A stretch of 9,052 nucleotides of DNA from Fimenecus sp051881395 (GTDB lineage Bacteria; Bacillota; Clostridia; Oscillospirales; Acutalibacteraceae): positions 1 to 9,052 of the forward strand of contig JBJEPU010000137.1 of the NCBI GenBank assembly GCA_051881395.1, written 5' to 3'. The notes beneath the pieces are model-generated. The model did no database searches. It had not been told where the DNA came from and saw nothing but the letters and a program-made list of their open reading frames with translations. Each line of letters starts with the position of its first letter. Position 1 is the first letter of the stretch. Below, piece after piece: positions 1 to 5,981 of this stretch. The position numbers and the translations under genes were made by a program.

Positions 1-7
1 GGTGCTG

Positions 8-39
8 TTTGAGATCCTTCGCTTCGCTCAGGATGACAA
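8..39. repeat. Probable dispersed intergenic repeat fragment
   Basis: The stretch reads GAGATCCTTCGC followed by TTCGCTCAGGATGACA, with inverted arms ATCCT (14-18) and AGGAT (30-34). From memory, this kind of sequence recurs as a dispersed intergenic element in many bacterial genomes and gives spurious peptides like EILRFAQDD when translated. Only one copy is in the window, so repetition cannot be shown here. It marks the non-coding left edge, upstream of the padR promoter. Confidence 0.4.
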
Positions 40-98
40 ATACAAATCCCAATTTATACTCCCATTTCTTACAAAATTATTAAATATTATAAAGTATA

Positions 99-127
99 TT
101 GCATTACAAGGTACTGTGTGCTATACT
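99..127 (+). promoter_or_regulatory. Candidate sigma-A promoter of the padR operon
   Basis: TTGCAT (99-104) and TATACT (122-127) are separated by exactly 17 bp. The -10 matches the consensus at 5 of 6 positions and the -35 only at 3 of 6, so the promoter may be modest. Transcription would start near 134, leaving a leader of about 87 nt before padR. The sequence upstream is AT-rich. Confidence 0.5.
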
Positions 128-133
128 GTATGC
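112..133 (+). promoter_or_regulatory. Direct repeat over the -10 box, candidate PadR operator
   Basis: TACTGTGTGC (112-121) and TACTGTATGC (124-133) match at 9 of 10 positions and are spaced 12 bp apart. They span the -10 hexamer of the predicted padR promoter. A small dyad, ACTG-TATG-CAGT, lies at the right end (125-136). PadR regulators commonly repress their own operon from sites over the promoter, so this is the natural operator candidate. PadR sites are usually inverted repeats, which lowers confidence. Confidence 0.35.
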
Positions 134-185
134 AGTCCCCGAGAAGGACTGTTTCGTTGCACACAACGCCGCCGAAGTGCGGCGT
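133..185 (+). other. Structured 5' leader of the padR operon
   Basis: Three adjacent perfect hairpins are readable: CAGTCC/GGACTG (133-138 with 146-151), CGTTG/CAACG (155-159 with 164-168) and ACGCCGC/GCGGCGT (166-172 with 179-185). The last two share bases 166-168 and so compete partly. No U-tract follows the GC-rich third hairpin, so it is not a standard terminator. No known riboswitch was recognised. The region could affect mRNA stability or translation. Confidence 0.35.
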
Positions 186-220
186 CGGGGGCGGGATTTT
201 GAGCAGAAAGGAGCAGCGCC

Positions 221-538
221 GTGAACACACAATTCAAAAAAGGCGTTTTGGAGCTTTGTGTTTTGTCCCTGTTAAAGCAAGGCGACAAATACGGCTATGA
301 GCTTGCGGACTGCGTGGGCAGAGAAATTGATATTTCCGAGGGCTCGGTGTACCCGCTTTTGAAACGCCTGCGTGCGGAAGGGTATTTTGAGGTATATTTA
401 AAGGAATCCTCCTCAGGGCCTGCGCGTAAGTATTACCGTCTGACGCAAAAGGGCGCCGATATGCAGGCGCATTTGGAGCGCGAATGGCGTGAATTCACCG
501 AAAGCGTGTCCACAATTCTCGGAGGTGATGCAAAATGA
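221..538 (+). CDS. PadR family transcriptional regulator
   Basis: A 105-residue DNA-binding protein of the PadR winged-helix family, probably acting as a dimeric repressor in the cytoplasm. Hallmarks are the early helix with KYGYEL (24-28), the recognition region SEGSVYPLLKRLRAEGYF (about 39-56) and the wing GPARKYYRLTQKG (66-78). The length fits the short subfamily that has only a brief C-terminal dimerisation helix. The start is GTG, preceded by AAAGGAG at 207-213 with suitable spacing. Its last four bases overlap the start of the next gene (ATGA), so the two are translationally coupled. Small PadR genes next to DUF1700/HAAS membrane proteins are a recurrent Firmicute arrangement, and the regulator usually controls that operon. 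The inducing signal cannot be told from the sequence. Confidence 0.93.
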   Translation: MNTQFKKGVLELCVLSLLKQGDKYGYELADCVGREIDISEGSVYPLLKRLRAEGYFEVYLKESSSGPARKYYRLTQKGADMQAHLEREWREFTESVSTILGGDAK

Positions 539-1083
539 CAAAAACCGAATTTTTACAAGAGCTTTACAATCATCTTTCGCCGCTGACCCCGGCGGAGCGC
601 GACGATATTATCGCCGATTTTGAAGAGCATTTTCAGGCGGGCGCGGAGCGCGGCAAGTCCGAAGAACAAATTTGCGCGGAGCTCGGCAACCCTTACACCT
701 GCGCCTTGCAGTATTTGCGTACAGCGCAGGGGGCACAGCCGCAGTCTGCGGCACAGCCGAACGGGCAAACCCCGCCGCCGCAATACGGCACACAGCCGCC
801 GTACAGGGCGGCGCAACCGGTACGCCGCGCCAATCTGCCGTGGGCAATCGCGTTTTTCATCGCCGTGTTTTTGGCAATCGGCATTTATCCCGCAAGCGCC
901 CTTTTGGTGCTGTCGCCGATTTTCATTGTGATTGCCACCGTATTTTTGGCGGCAGTCGTACCGAGCGGGACGATGGTCGGTTTGCTGATTTCGGTGGCGG
1001 TTATGCTGTGCGCCGCAGGCGTCCTCGGACTGCTTGTGACCACATGGTTCTTAAAGCTCAGCTACCGCCGCGCGGATTTTTAA
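535..1083 (+). CDS. DUF1700/HAAS-domain membrane protein
   Basis: A 182-residue protein whose first 65 or so residues match the HAAS (DUF1700) pattern: an EFLQEL helix, LTPAERDDIIADFEEHF (17-33), then a G-x-SEEQICAELGNP turn (40-53). A flexible Gln/Pro/Ala-rich linker follows (about 66-98), then three hydrophobic segments (about 104-119, 121-141, 146-172), with a positively charged C-terminus. HAAS domains are typically encoded beside PadR genes and are thought to act as cytoplasmic adaptor domains on membrane proteins. The sequence itself shows only a soluble helical head on a membrane anchor. An SD-like GGAGGTGAT (522-530) lies inside the end of padR, and the start codon overlaps the padR stop. 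The exact biochemical role is unknown. Confidence 0.85.
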   Translation: MTKTEFLQELYNHLSPLTPAERDDIIADFEEHFQAGAERGKSEEQICAELGNPYTCALQYLRTAQGAQPQSAAQPNGQTPPPQYGTQPPYRAAQPVRRANLPWAIAFFIAVFLAIGIYPASALLVLSPIFIVIATVFLAAVVPSGTMVGLLISVAVMLCAAGVLGLLVTTWFLKLSYRRADF

Positions 1084-1096
1084 AGGAGGGAACACC

Positions 1097-2005
1097 ATGA
1101 AAAAAGCAATCATTGCCACTGCGGTGGTGCTGGTTCTTTCTTTTATCAGTACAGTTTGCTTCGGGGTTGCGCTCGGCTCGCAGGGCTTGCGCGCATTTTT
1201 CCGTGACGGCGGCGTGCTGGACGAATGGTCGGGCGCCGTTTCCGATTGGAACGATGTCATTCTGTATACCGACGCCTTGGCGGACACCGACGAACGCGAA
1301 AACCTGTTTTCCAGTGAAGGCACGCTTCTCGATGCGGTCGATTCGCTGAAAATTACGGCAAATTGCGGCGAGGTTCGCGTTTTACAAGGCACGGGGGAAC
1401 AGGTGGAGGTTTCCTTAGAGCAATATTCCTCCCGCGTCAATCCGTCGCCGAAATATGTGCTTTCCGTTCCGCAACCGGGCGAAATTCAACTGTCCGCGGC
1501 ATCGGATTTGGACGGCGTTGCGGCGGTTTTGACGGTTTATGTGCCAAAGGCGCTTACTGCGCTGACGGTGGAGGTCCGCTACGGTAGCGTTGAGATACGG
1601 GATATTTCGGTGGACCGTATGGACATCACGCTTGACGCGGGCGATTTGGACTTGGCGGGCTGTACGCTCACAACAGCGGATTTGCGGGTGAACACAGGCG
1701 ATATTGAAATCGAGAAAACCGTGACTGTGACCGAAAGCCTGTGCGTAGACTGCGCCTGCGGCGATGTGGATATAGAAATTCCCGAAACCGCGCCGTTTAC
1801 CATGCAATATACCGTGCAAACGGGCAATGCCGAAATCGAAGCGGAAATTCCGAGCGAGCTTTTGCGCACGGTCACGCGGAAAAATTCGTCCTGCCAAGGA
1901 GAGTTACAGCGTGCGGGCACCGACGGTACTGCGGGCGCGCAATATGACATTTCCGTGAATTTGGGCAATTTGGAAATCGGCACGGGTACGGATTTTGATG
2001 ACTGA
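1097..2005 (+). CDS. DUF4097 family beta-helix protein, membrane-anchored
   Basis: A 302-residue protein starting with a short basic end and one hydrophobic segment (about 4-27), likely a signal anchor, since no convincing lipobox or signal peptidase site is seen. The rest is probably extracytoplasmic. Its second half has repeated short strands of the type x-G-x-hydrophobic-x-hydrophobic: YGSVEI (162-167), AGDLDL (181-186), TGDIEI (200-205), CGDVDI (221-226), TGNAEI (242-247) and LGNLEI (289-294). This ladder is the signature of DUF4097 (putative adhesin) parallel beta-helices, also seen in LiaG-like envelope-stress proteins. AAAGGAGGG (1082-1090) precedes the ATG, 13 bases after the HAAS gene ends, so it is in the same operon. 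Ligand or partner is unknown; adhesin function is only a family label. Confidence 0.82.
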   Translation: MKKAIIATAVVLVLSFISTVCFGVALGSQGLRAFFRDGGVLDEWSGAVSDWNDVILYTDALADTDERENLFSSEGTLLDAVDSLKITANCGEVRVLQGTGEQVEVSLEQYSSRVNPSPKYVLSVPQPGEIQLSAASDLDGVAAVLTVYVPKALTALTVEVRYGSVEIRDISVDRMDITLDAGDLDLAGCTLTTADLRVNTGDIEIEKTVTVTESLCVDCACGDVDIEIPETAPFTMQYTVQTGNAEIEAEIPSELLRTVTRKNSSCQGELQRAGTDGTAGAQYDISVNLGNLEIGTGTDFDD

Positions 2006-2056
2006 ACCCGCTATTTTACAAAGCATATACTATAATTATATAAAGGAGTTTTCAAA

Positions 2057-2263
2057 ATGAAAAAGAAATTGTACAGAAGCAAAAACGATAAAATGCTGTG
2101 CGGCGTGCTCGGCGGGCTTGCCGAGTATTTGGATGTGGACGCCACGCTGATTCGTATTCTCTATGCGGCGCTGTCCGTTTTTTCGGCGGGCTTCCCGGGG
2201 ATTGTGCTGTATATCATTTGCGCAATCGTGATTCCCGAAGCACCGTTTGATGTGCAGCAGTAA
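2057..2263 (+). CDS. PspC domain-containing small membrane protein
   Basis: A 68-residue protein that is almost entirely one PspC domain: KKLYRSKNDKMLCGVLGGLAEYLDVD at the N-terminus (the stretch from KLYRS through GGLAEYLDVD is diagnostic), then LIRILYAALSVFSAG and a membrane segment GIVLYIICAIVIPE (about 49-62). PspC relatives take part in envelope-stress responses, and stand-alone short versions are common in Firmicutes, often with DUF4097 genes as here. AAAGGAG (2042-2048) sits 8 nt before the ATG. A 51-bp gap separates it from the DUF4097 gene, with no terminator between them, so it is probably the last gene of the padR operon. A strong terminator follows. Confidence 0.9.
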   Translation: MKKKLYRSKNDKMLCGVLGGLAEYLDVDATLIRILYAALSVFSAGFPGIVLYIICAIVIPEAPFDVQQ

Positions 2264-2282
2264 TCCGACAATTTCGGCATCG

Positions 2283-2314
2283 GCACCCGCAGTTTTTTCT
2301 GCGGGTGCTTTTCT
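2283..2314 (+). terminator. Intrinsic terminator of the padR-pspC operon
   Basis: A perfect 10-bp stem GCACCCGCAG (2283-2292) with CTGCGGGTGC (2299-2308), loop TTTTTT, followed by TTTTCTTT. It lies 19 bases after the pspC-like stop codon and separates that operon from spoIIE. Confidence 0.92.
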
Positions 2315-2378
2315 TTCGCGTGTTTTTGGCGTTTTCAGCGGGAAAGAAACGGAAAATCGTTTTTTTCAACAGCAGAAT

Positions 2379-2411
2379 TTGACAGAAGCCGCAAGGCGCT
2401 TTCGCTATAAT
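2379..2411 (+). promoter_or_regulatory. spoIIE promoter with 21-bp spacer (Spo0A-type)
   Basis: Perfect consensus hexamers TTGACA (2379-2384) and TATAAT (2406-2411) are separated by 21 bp rather than 17. In B. subtilis the spoIIE and spoIIG promoters, read by sigma-A RNA polymerase only with phosphorylated Spo0A, have the same overlong spacing (21-22 bp). A heptamer one base off the 0A box in reverse orientation, TTCAACA (2365-2371; TGTTGAA against TGTCGAA), lies just upstream of the -35. Transcription would start near 2418, leaving a leader of about 70 nt. Confidence 0.75.
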
Positions 2412-2487
2412 GAAAGCTGTCTTGAAAACTGCCCGAATTGCGTTTGGGACAGGCTTTTGATTTTCAGAAACAGGCGGGGTGATTGTT

Positions 2488-4836
2488 TTGACATCTTTTG
2501 AAACCGCGGAGCAAATCCACCGAAACACGCAGGCGGACGGACAAGCCTTCCTACCCGAGGGCGTGCGCCGCGTCCTGCGGCAGATGCTGTTTTTTCTCGG
2601 CGGATTGCTGCTGTCCTCGTTACAACTGACGGCGGGCATTTCTCCGTTCGGCGTTTGTTTTTTGGCGGCAGTCCCCACGCGGTATATTTTCGCGGCGGGT
2701 ACGGGTGCGGCGGCAGGCTATCTGTTAACACTCGACAGCGTTTCGGCATTGCGCAATGTCGCGGCGCTGATTTCGGTTGCCGTGCTGTCCAGGTTAATGT
2801 GTGAATTCGAGCGCGTGCGTCGCATACGCCTTTTGCCGTCTTGCATTGCGGCGACGGTGATTTTGCTGACGGGTGCGGCGTTGCTTTTGGCGGACGGCTT
2901 TACCCTTTCTTCGGCGGCAATGCTTTTGGGCGAAGCGGCGCTTTCTTTTGCGCTGACCTATTTTTTTGCACAGGCGCTTGACGCTGGGCGCGGACTGTTG
3001 CGGTCGGAGGGGCTCCCCGCGCAGGCGCTGCCGGGGGTTTGCGTAACGGTGTTTTTATTGCTTTCGTCCGTTTCGGATATTGCGATTTTGCAGATTTCGC
3101 CCGCGCGCATTGCGGCGGCGGTGCTTTTATTTTCAATTTCTCGGCTGTACTGTGAGGCGGGCGGCGCGATTGCGGGGCTTGCCGCCGCTGCCGCGTTTTT
3201 ATTGGACCCTGCCGTCGGTGCGGGTGCGGCGGGCTTTGCCGCCGCAGGCTTTGCGGCGGGGATTTGCGCGCATACCAAGCGTGGCTTCGGCGTGGGCTTT
3301 GCTTTGGCGGCGATGGGCGCGGTTTTGCTGTTTACGGGTGCGGACTTCTCCGCCGCGTATCAGCTCGCGGAGACCGTCGTCGGCGCAGTTGTATTTTTGT
3401 GCATCCCGAAAAAATGGCGCCGAAAAGCCTACCGTTTTATCGTACCGCGGCAAAGCACACAAACGGTCGCACCAGGGCGGCAGGCGTTTCTCACACAGCT
3501 CGGCCGCGCCGCAACGGCGGTGGAAGCGCTTTCGCAAACGGTGCAAAAAGCGTCCCAAATTATGGACAGCGCCGCACCCGCACAAGCGCAAACCCGATTT
3601 GCCCGCGCCAAAGAAGCCGTTTGTGACAACTGCGGCAGATATGCCTATTGTTGGGAACAGCATCGGCGCGATACTTTGCAGGCATTTGCGCAAATGGATA
3701 TTCCGTTGCGAGAAAGCAAGCCCCTTTGCGCGGAAAATATTCCCGCCGCCATGCAGGCGCGCTGTATTCGGCTGACGGCGCTGACTGAGAGTTTACAGCG
3801 CTTTTCGATGCGCGACGCGGAGCACAGCGCGGCGCAGGCAAAGCTCCGAGAACTGCGGCAGGCCAATGCCGAACGCTTTGACGGGGTTGTCGATATGTTG
3901 GAGGCGTTATCCGCCGAATTTGCCGAGGAGCTTCACTTTGACGAATCGGCGGCTTCGCGCGTGTGCGAGACTTTGGAGAACACCTACGGCATTGCGGTGC
4001 AAAATGTGCTTTGCGCCTATATGCCGGGCGACACACTGCGCTTGGAAATGACCTTCCCGACGCCTGCGGTACTGCCGTCACAGGCGGATTTGCGGGAGAC
4101 GCTGGAACCCGTAACGGGCAGGCGGTTGGAACTGCCGATTTTACAGGAGGTGCCCGCGGGCACCGAGGCGACATTTTGCGAGCGAACGGCATTCCGCATA
4201 GAAGCGGCGGCGGCAAAAATCCCCGCCGACCGTGAAAAGCAAAGCGGCGACAGTTACGAAAGCTTTTACGACGGGCGCGGCGGCTATTATGTGGTATTGA
4301 GCGACGGCATGGGGCAGGGTGCGCGCGCCGCCCTCGACAGCACGCTGGCCGTGCAAATGACCGCCACCCTGTTAAAAGCGGGGATTGATGTGCACAGCAC
4401 GCTGAAAATGGTGAATGCGTCGCTGATGCTGAAATCAGACACGGAATCGCTTGCAACACTTGATATTTTACATGTTGATTTGTATACCGGCGAAGCGGGA
4501 TTTTACAAGGCGGGCGCGGCAAAATCGCTGTTGCGCCGCAAAGAGAAATGTATGGAAATCAAACGCGCGGCATTGCCGGTCGGCATTTTGCGCGAGGTAC
4601 GCTTCGGGTGCTGTACGGGTACTTTGCAACCGGGCGATTTGGTGGTGCTCGCCTCCGACGGGGTGTTCGATTACGCCGAACAGCCGTTTAAGAAGGCGGT
4701 TTGCGGCATAAATCTGTACGAAGACTGCACCGCGATTGCCAAACAGCTTGCGGAAACGGTCAAACAAAAAAATGCCGCGCCGCGCAGTGACGACATCACG
4801 GTTATCGCGCTGAAATTTCGGAATAATGCGGAATAA
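2488..4836 (+). CDS. spoIIE: Stage II sporulation protein E (PP2C-type phosphatase)
   Basis: SpoIIE is the membrane-bound serine phosphatase that dephosphorylates SpoIIAA, freeing sigma-F in the forespore, and it also acts at the polar septum. Numbering from the in-frame GTG at 2479 (785 aa): a short cytoplasmic start, about ten hydrophobic segments (34-310), a central regulatory region (about 320-560) with the cysteine cluster VCDNCGRYAYCW (381-392), and a PP2C domain (about 585-780). Metal-binding motifs are intact: SGDSYE (589-594), LSDGMGQG (607-614), ASDGVFDY (725-732) and DDITVI (771-776). The length fits the family (B. subtilis about 827). I prefer the TTG at 2488 (782 aa), because the anti-SD match GGGGTGAT (2476-2483) overlaps the GTG but is well placed for the TTG. 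It is a single-gene unit with its own promoter and terminator. Confidence 0.96.
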   Translation: MTSFETAEQIHRNTQADGQAFLPEGVRRVLRQMLFFLGGLLLSSLQLTAGISPFGVCFLAAVPTRYIFAAGTGAAAGYLLTLDSVSALRNVAALISVAVLSRLMCEFERVRRIRLLPSCIAATVILLTGAALLLADGFTLSSAAMLLGEAALSFALTYFFAQALDAGRGLLRSEGLPAQALPGVCVTVFLLLSSVSDIAILQISPARIAAAVLLFSISRLYCEAGGAIAGLAAAAAFLLDPAVGAGAAGFAAAGFAAGICAHTKRGFGVGFALAAMGAVLLFTGADFSAAYQLAETVVGAVVFLCIPKKWRRKAYRFIVPRQSTQTVAPGRQAFLTQLGRAATAVEALSQTVQKASQIMDSAAPAQAQTRFARAKEAVCDNCGRYAYCWEQHRRDTLQAFAQMDIPLRESKPLCAENIPAAMQARCIRLTALTESLQRFSMRDAEHSAAQAKLRELRQANAERFDGVVDMLEALSAEFAEELHFDESAASRVCETLENTYGIAVQNVLCAYMPGDTLRLEMTFPTPAVLPSQADLRETLEPVTGRRLELPILQEVPAGTEATFCERTAFRIEAAAAKIPADREKQSGDSYESFYDGRGGYYVVLSDGMGQGARAALDSTLAVQMTATLLKAGIDVHSTLKMVNASLMLKSDTESLATLDILHVDLYTGEAGFYKAGAAKSLLRRKEKCMEIKRAALPVGILREVRFGCCTGTLQPGDLVVLASDGVFDYAEQPFKKAVCGINLYEDCTAIAKQLAETVKQKNAAPRSDDITVIALKFRNNAE

Positions 4837-4858
4837 CTCCCGCATTATTCCTTTTTTT
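4820..4858 (+). terminator. Intrinsic terminator overlapping the spoIIE stop
   Basis: A perfect 12-bp stem GGAATAATGCGG (4820-4831) with CCGCATTATTCC (4840-4851), loop 4832-4839, then seven T residues (4852-4858). The spoIIE stop codon lies inside the loop, so the last codons form the left arm. Confidence 0.92.
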
Positions 4859-4922
4859 GTAAAAAAATCGAAACAGAAACTGTTTTTTTTCAATAAATCC
4901 GTCACAAAATTCGGATTGTTTA

Positions 4923-4951
4923 TTGACATTTCGGAGATTTTATTGTAAATT
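4923..4951 (+). promoter_or_regulatory. Candidate sigma-A promoter of the three-gene ectodomain operon
   Basis: A perfect TTGACA (4923-4928) lies 17 bp upstream of TAAATT (4946-4951; 4 of 6), with TG just before the -10 (4944-4945). The surroundings are AT-rich and the site follows the spoIIE terminator. Transcription would start near 4958, about 56 nt before the first gene. Confidence 0.55.
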
Positions 4952-4962
4952 GTAATAGTATC

Positions 4963-4983
4963 GATTAGTGTGGAAAACTAATC
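4963..4983 (+). other. 5' leader hairpin of the ectodomain operon
   Basis: A perfect 7-bp stem, GATTAGT (4963-4969) with ACTAATC (4977-4983), loop GTGGAAA. It would lie within a few bases of the predicted 5' end and 12 nt before the ribosome site AAAGGGG (4996-5002). A hairpin at the extreme 5' end is a known way to stabilise Firmicute mRNAs, but an operator role is also possible. No U-run follows, so it is not a terminator. Confidence 0.4.
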
Positions 4984-5013
4984 TGTTTATCTAAGAAAGG
5001 GGATTCATTCAGA

Positions 5014-5958
5014 ATGGCCAAAAAAGATTCAATGCTTACGCCTGAAGAGCGTCTTGCTCGCGCAGAGCGTAAAAAAGAAAAAAGAAAAATCTTCGGCGAA
5101 ACCTTTTTGAAAGCAGCAGCGCTGTTTTTGGCGGTTGTTTTTGTGTACTCGGTTACCTATGTTGCGTTCGGCAAAGGCAGTACCGTTTATCAAGGCGTGC
5201 AGGTTGACGCAGGCTCGCTGGTTGTAGGCGGCGGCTCTTCCTCGGGCGGCTCGGCAAGCGGCGGGGCAAGCAGCAGCGATGATGCGGCGGCACCGGCTTC
5301 CAATGAAGCGGAAGAAGCGGCGAAAGCGATTAACGCGGCAACCGCGGCGGCGGCTACGGCAGGGTACGATTGGAAAAGAACCAGTGAATACACCAAGCCC
5401 GTGGATGTCGGCAGTGCAACCGATGTTTTGAATAAGGTTATCCAGGGCGTTGACCCGAACGCAAATGTGGACTCCGTTGTCGGTGGTTTCATCGGTATCG
5501 GTAAAAAGGAAGCCAAGATTGAAAAGGGTAAAGATGCCGCGGAATGCATCGGCTATCACGGCGAAAGCTACAAGCTGAAAGCCACCTCTTTGAAAGCTTC
5601 CGACTTGAAAGATTTGACCGTAAGTGACGGTACATACACCTTTAAATTGGCAGATGTCAACACGCCGAAGAAAGACGGCTCCAATTCGCTGAACCGTTTG
5701 ACGGACGACATTGTTATTCAGGAAGAAGTTTCCCAAGAAATCAAAGACCAGGTCGGCAGTGCCGTAACGGTAACGAGCTTGGTCGGCGTATACAGCAACA
5801 TCAACGTTAAAGTTGTGATTGCTGACGGCAAGCTGACGGAAATGACCTATTCTTATGACGCGGATGTGTCCGAACTTGGGTTGAAAGTCGCCGTTGTGAC
5901 CGTAAAAGGCACAGGCGCTATGCACACCGAAGCTTCTTACACCAACTTCGTGTATTGA
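5014..5958 (+). CDS. Membrane-anchored ectodomain protein, paralog 1 (unrecognised family)
   Basis: A 314-residue protein of a family I cannot name. Visible parts: a highly basic cytoplasmic start containing LTPEER (8-13), one transmembrane segment (about 32-51, N-in by the positive-inside rule), a spacer, a Gly/Ser/Ala linker (about 71-96), an Ala-rich helix (97-117) and a globular, probably extracytoplasmic domain (118-314) ending in SYTNFVY. Landmarks shared with paralog 3 are VVGGF-x-G (155-161), KGKDAAE (171-177), LTDD (229-232), YSNINVKV (260-267) and the tail. No lipobox, LPxTG or catalytic motif is seen. AAAGGGG lies 11 nt before the ATG. The next gene starts 23 bp after the stop, with no terminator, so the two are cotranscribed. 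Residues 89-293 are encoded by DNA identical to paralog 2. A substrate-binding or surface structural role is only a guess. Confidence 0.88.
   Translation: MAKKDSMLTPEERLARAERKKEKRKIFGETFLKAAALFLAVVFVYSVTYVAFGKGSTVYQGVQVDAGSLVVGGGSSSGGSASGGASSSDDAAAPASNEAEEAAKAINAATAAAATAGYDWKRTSEYTKPVDVGSATDVLNKVIQGVDPNANVDSVVGGFIGIGKKEAKIEKGKDAAECIGYHGESYKLKATSLKASDLKDLTVSDGTYTFKLADVNTPKKDGSNSLNRLTDDIVIQEEVSQEIKDQVGSAVTVTSLVGVYSNINVKVVIADGKLTEMTYSYDADVSELGLKVAVVTVKGTGAMHTEASYTNFVY
5278..5891 (+). repeat. 614-bp perfect direct repeat, copy A
   Basis: Aligned base by base, this segment is identical to 6246-6859 (offset 968). Just past its right edge the copies differ at 5892, 5898, 5899, 5901, 5910, 5952 and 5957. 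To its left they share only a broken Gly/Ser linker similarity, including the 14-mer GGCTCGGCAAGCGG. No synonymous change has accumulated in over 200 codons. Confidence 0.97.
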
Positions 5959-5981
5959 TTGGATGAGAGGGAGACAGTAAC

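Noticed and set aside
2..202. Small frame at the left edge, starting EILRFAQDD-like
   Set aside because: It translates a probable dispersed repeat and the padR promoter region, with no ribosome site and no protein-like composition.
2015..2042. Separate promoter for the PspC-domain gene (TTTACA, TATAAT)
   Set aside because: TATAAT (2031-2036) is perfect but the only good -35, TTTACA (2015-2020), is just 10 bp away. Pairing it with TATATA would start transcripts after the ribosome site. Cotranscription is simpler.
2413..2457. Attenuator-like hairpin AAAGC-TGTC / GACA-G-GCTTT before spoIIE
   Set aside because: The left arm begins before the predicted transcription start (about 2418), so most of the stem could not form in the transcript, and it needs a bulge.
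3560..4522. Antisense 320-codon frame within spoIIE
   Set aside because: It overlaps the conserved SpoIIE phosphatase domain and is rich in Arg/Pro/Ala/Cys, as expected for a shadow of GC-rich sense codons.
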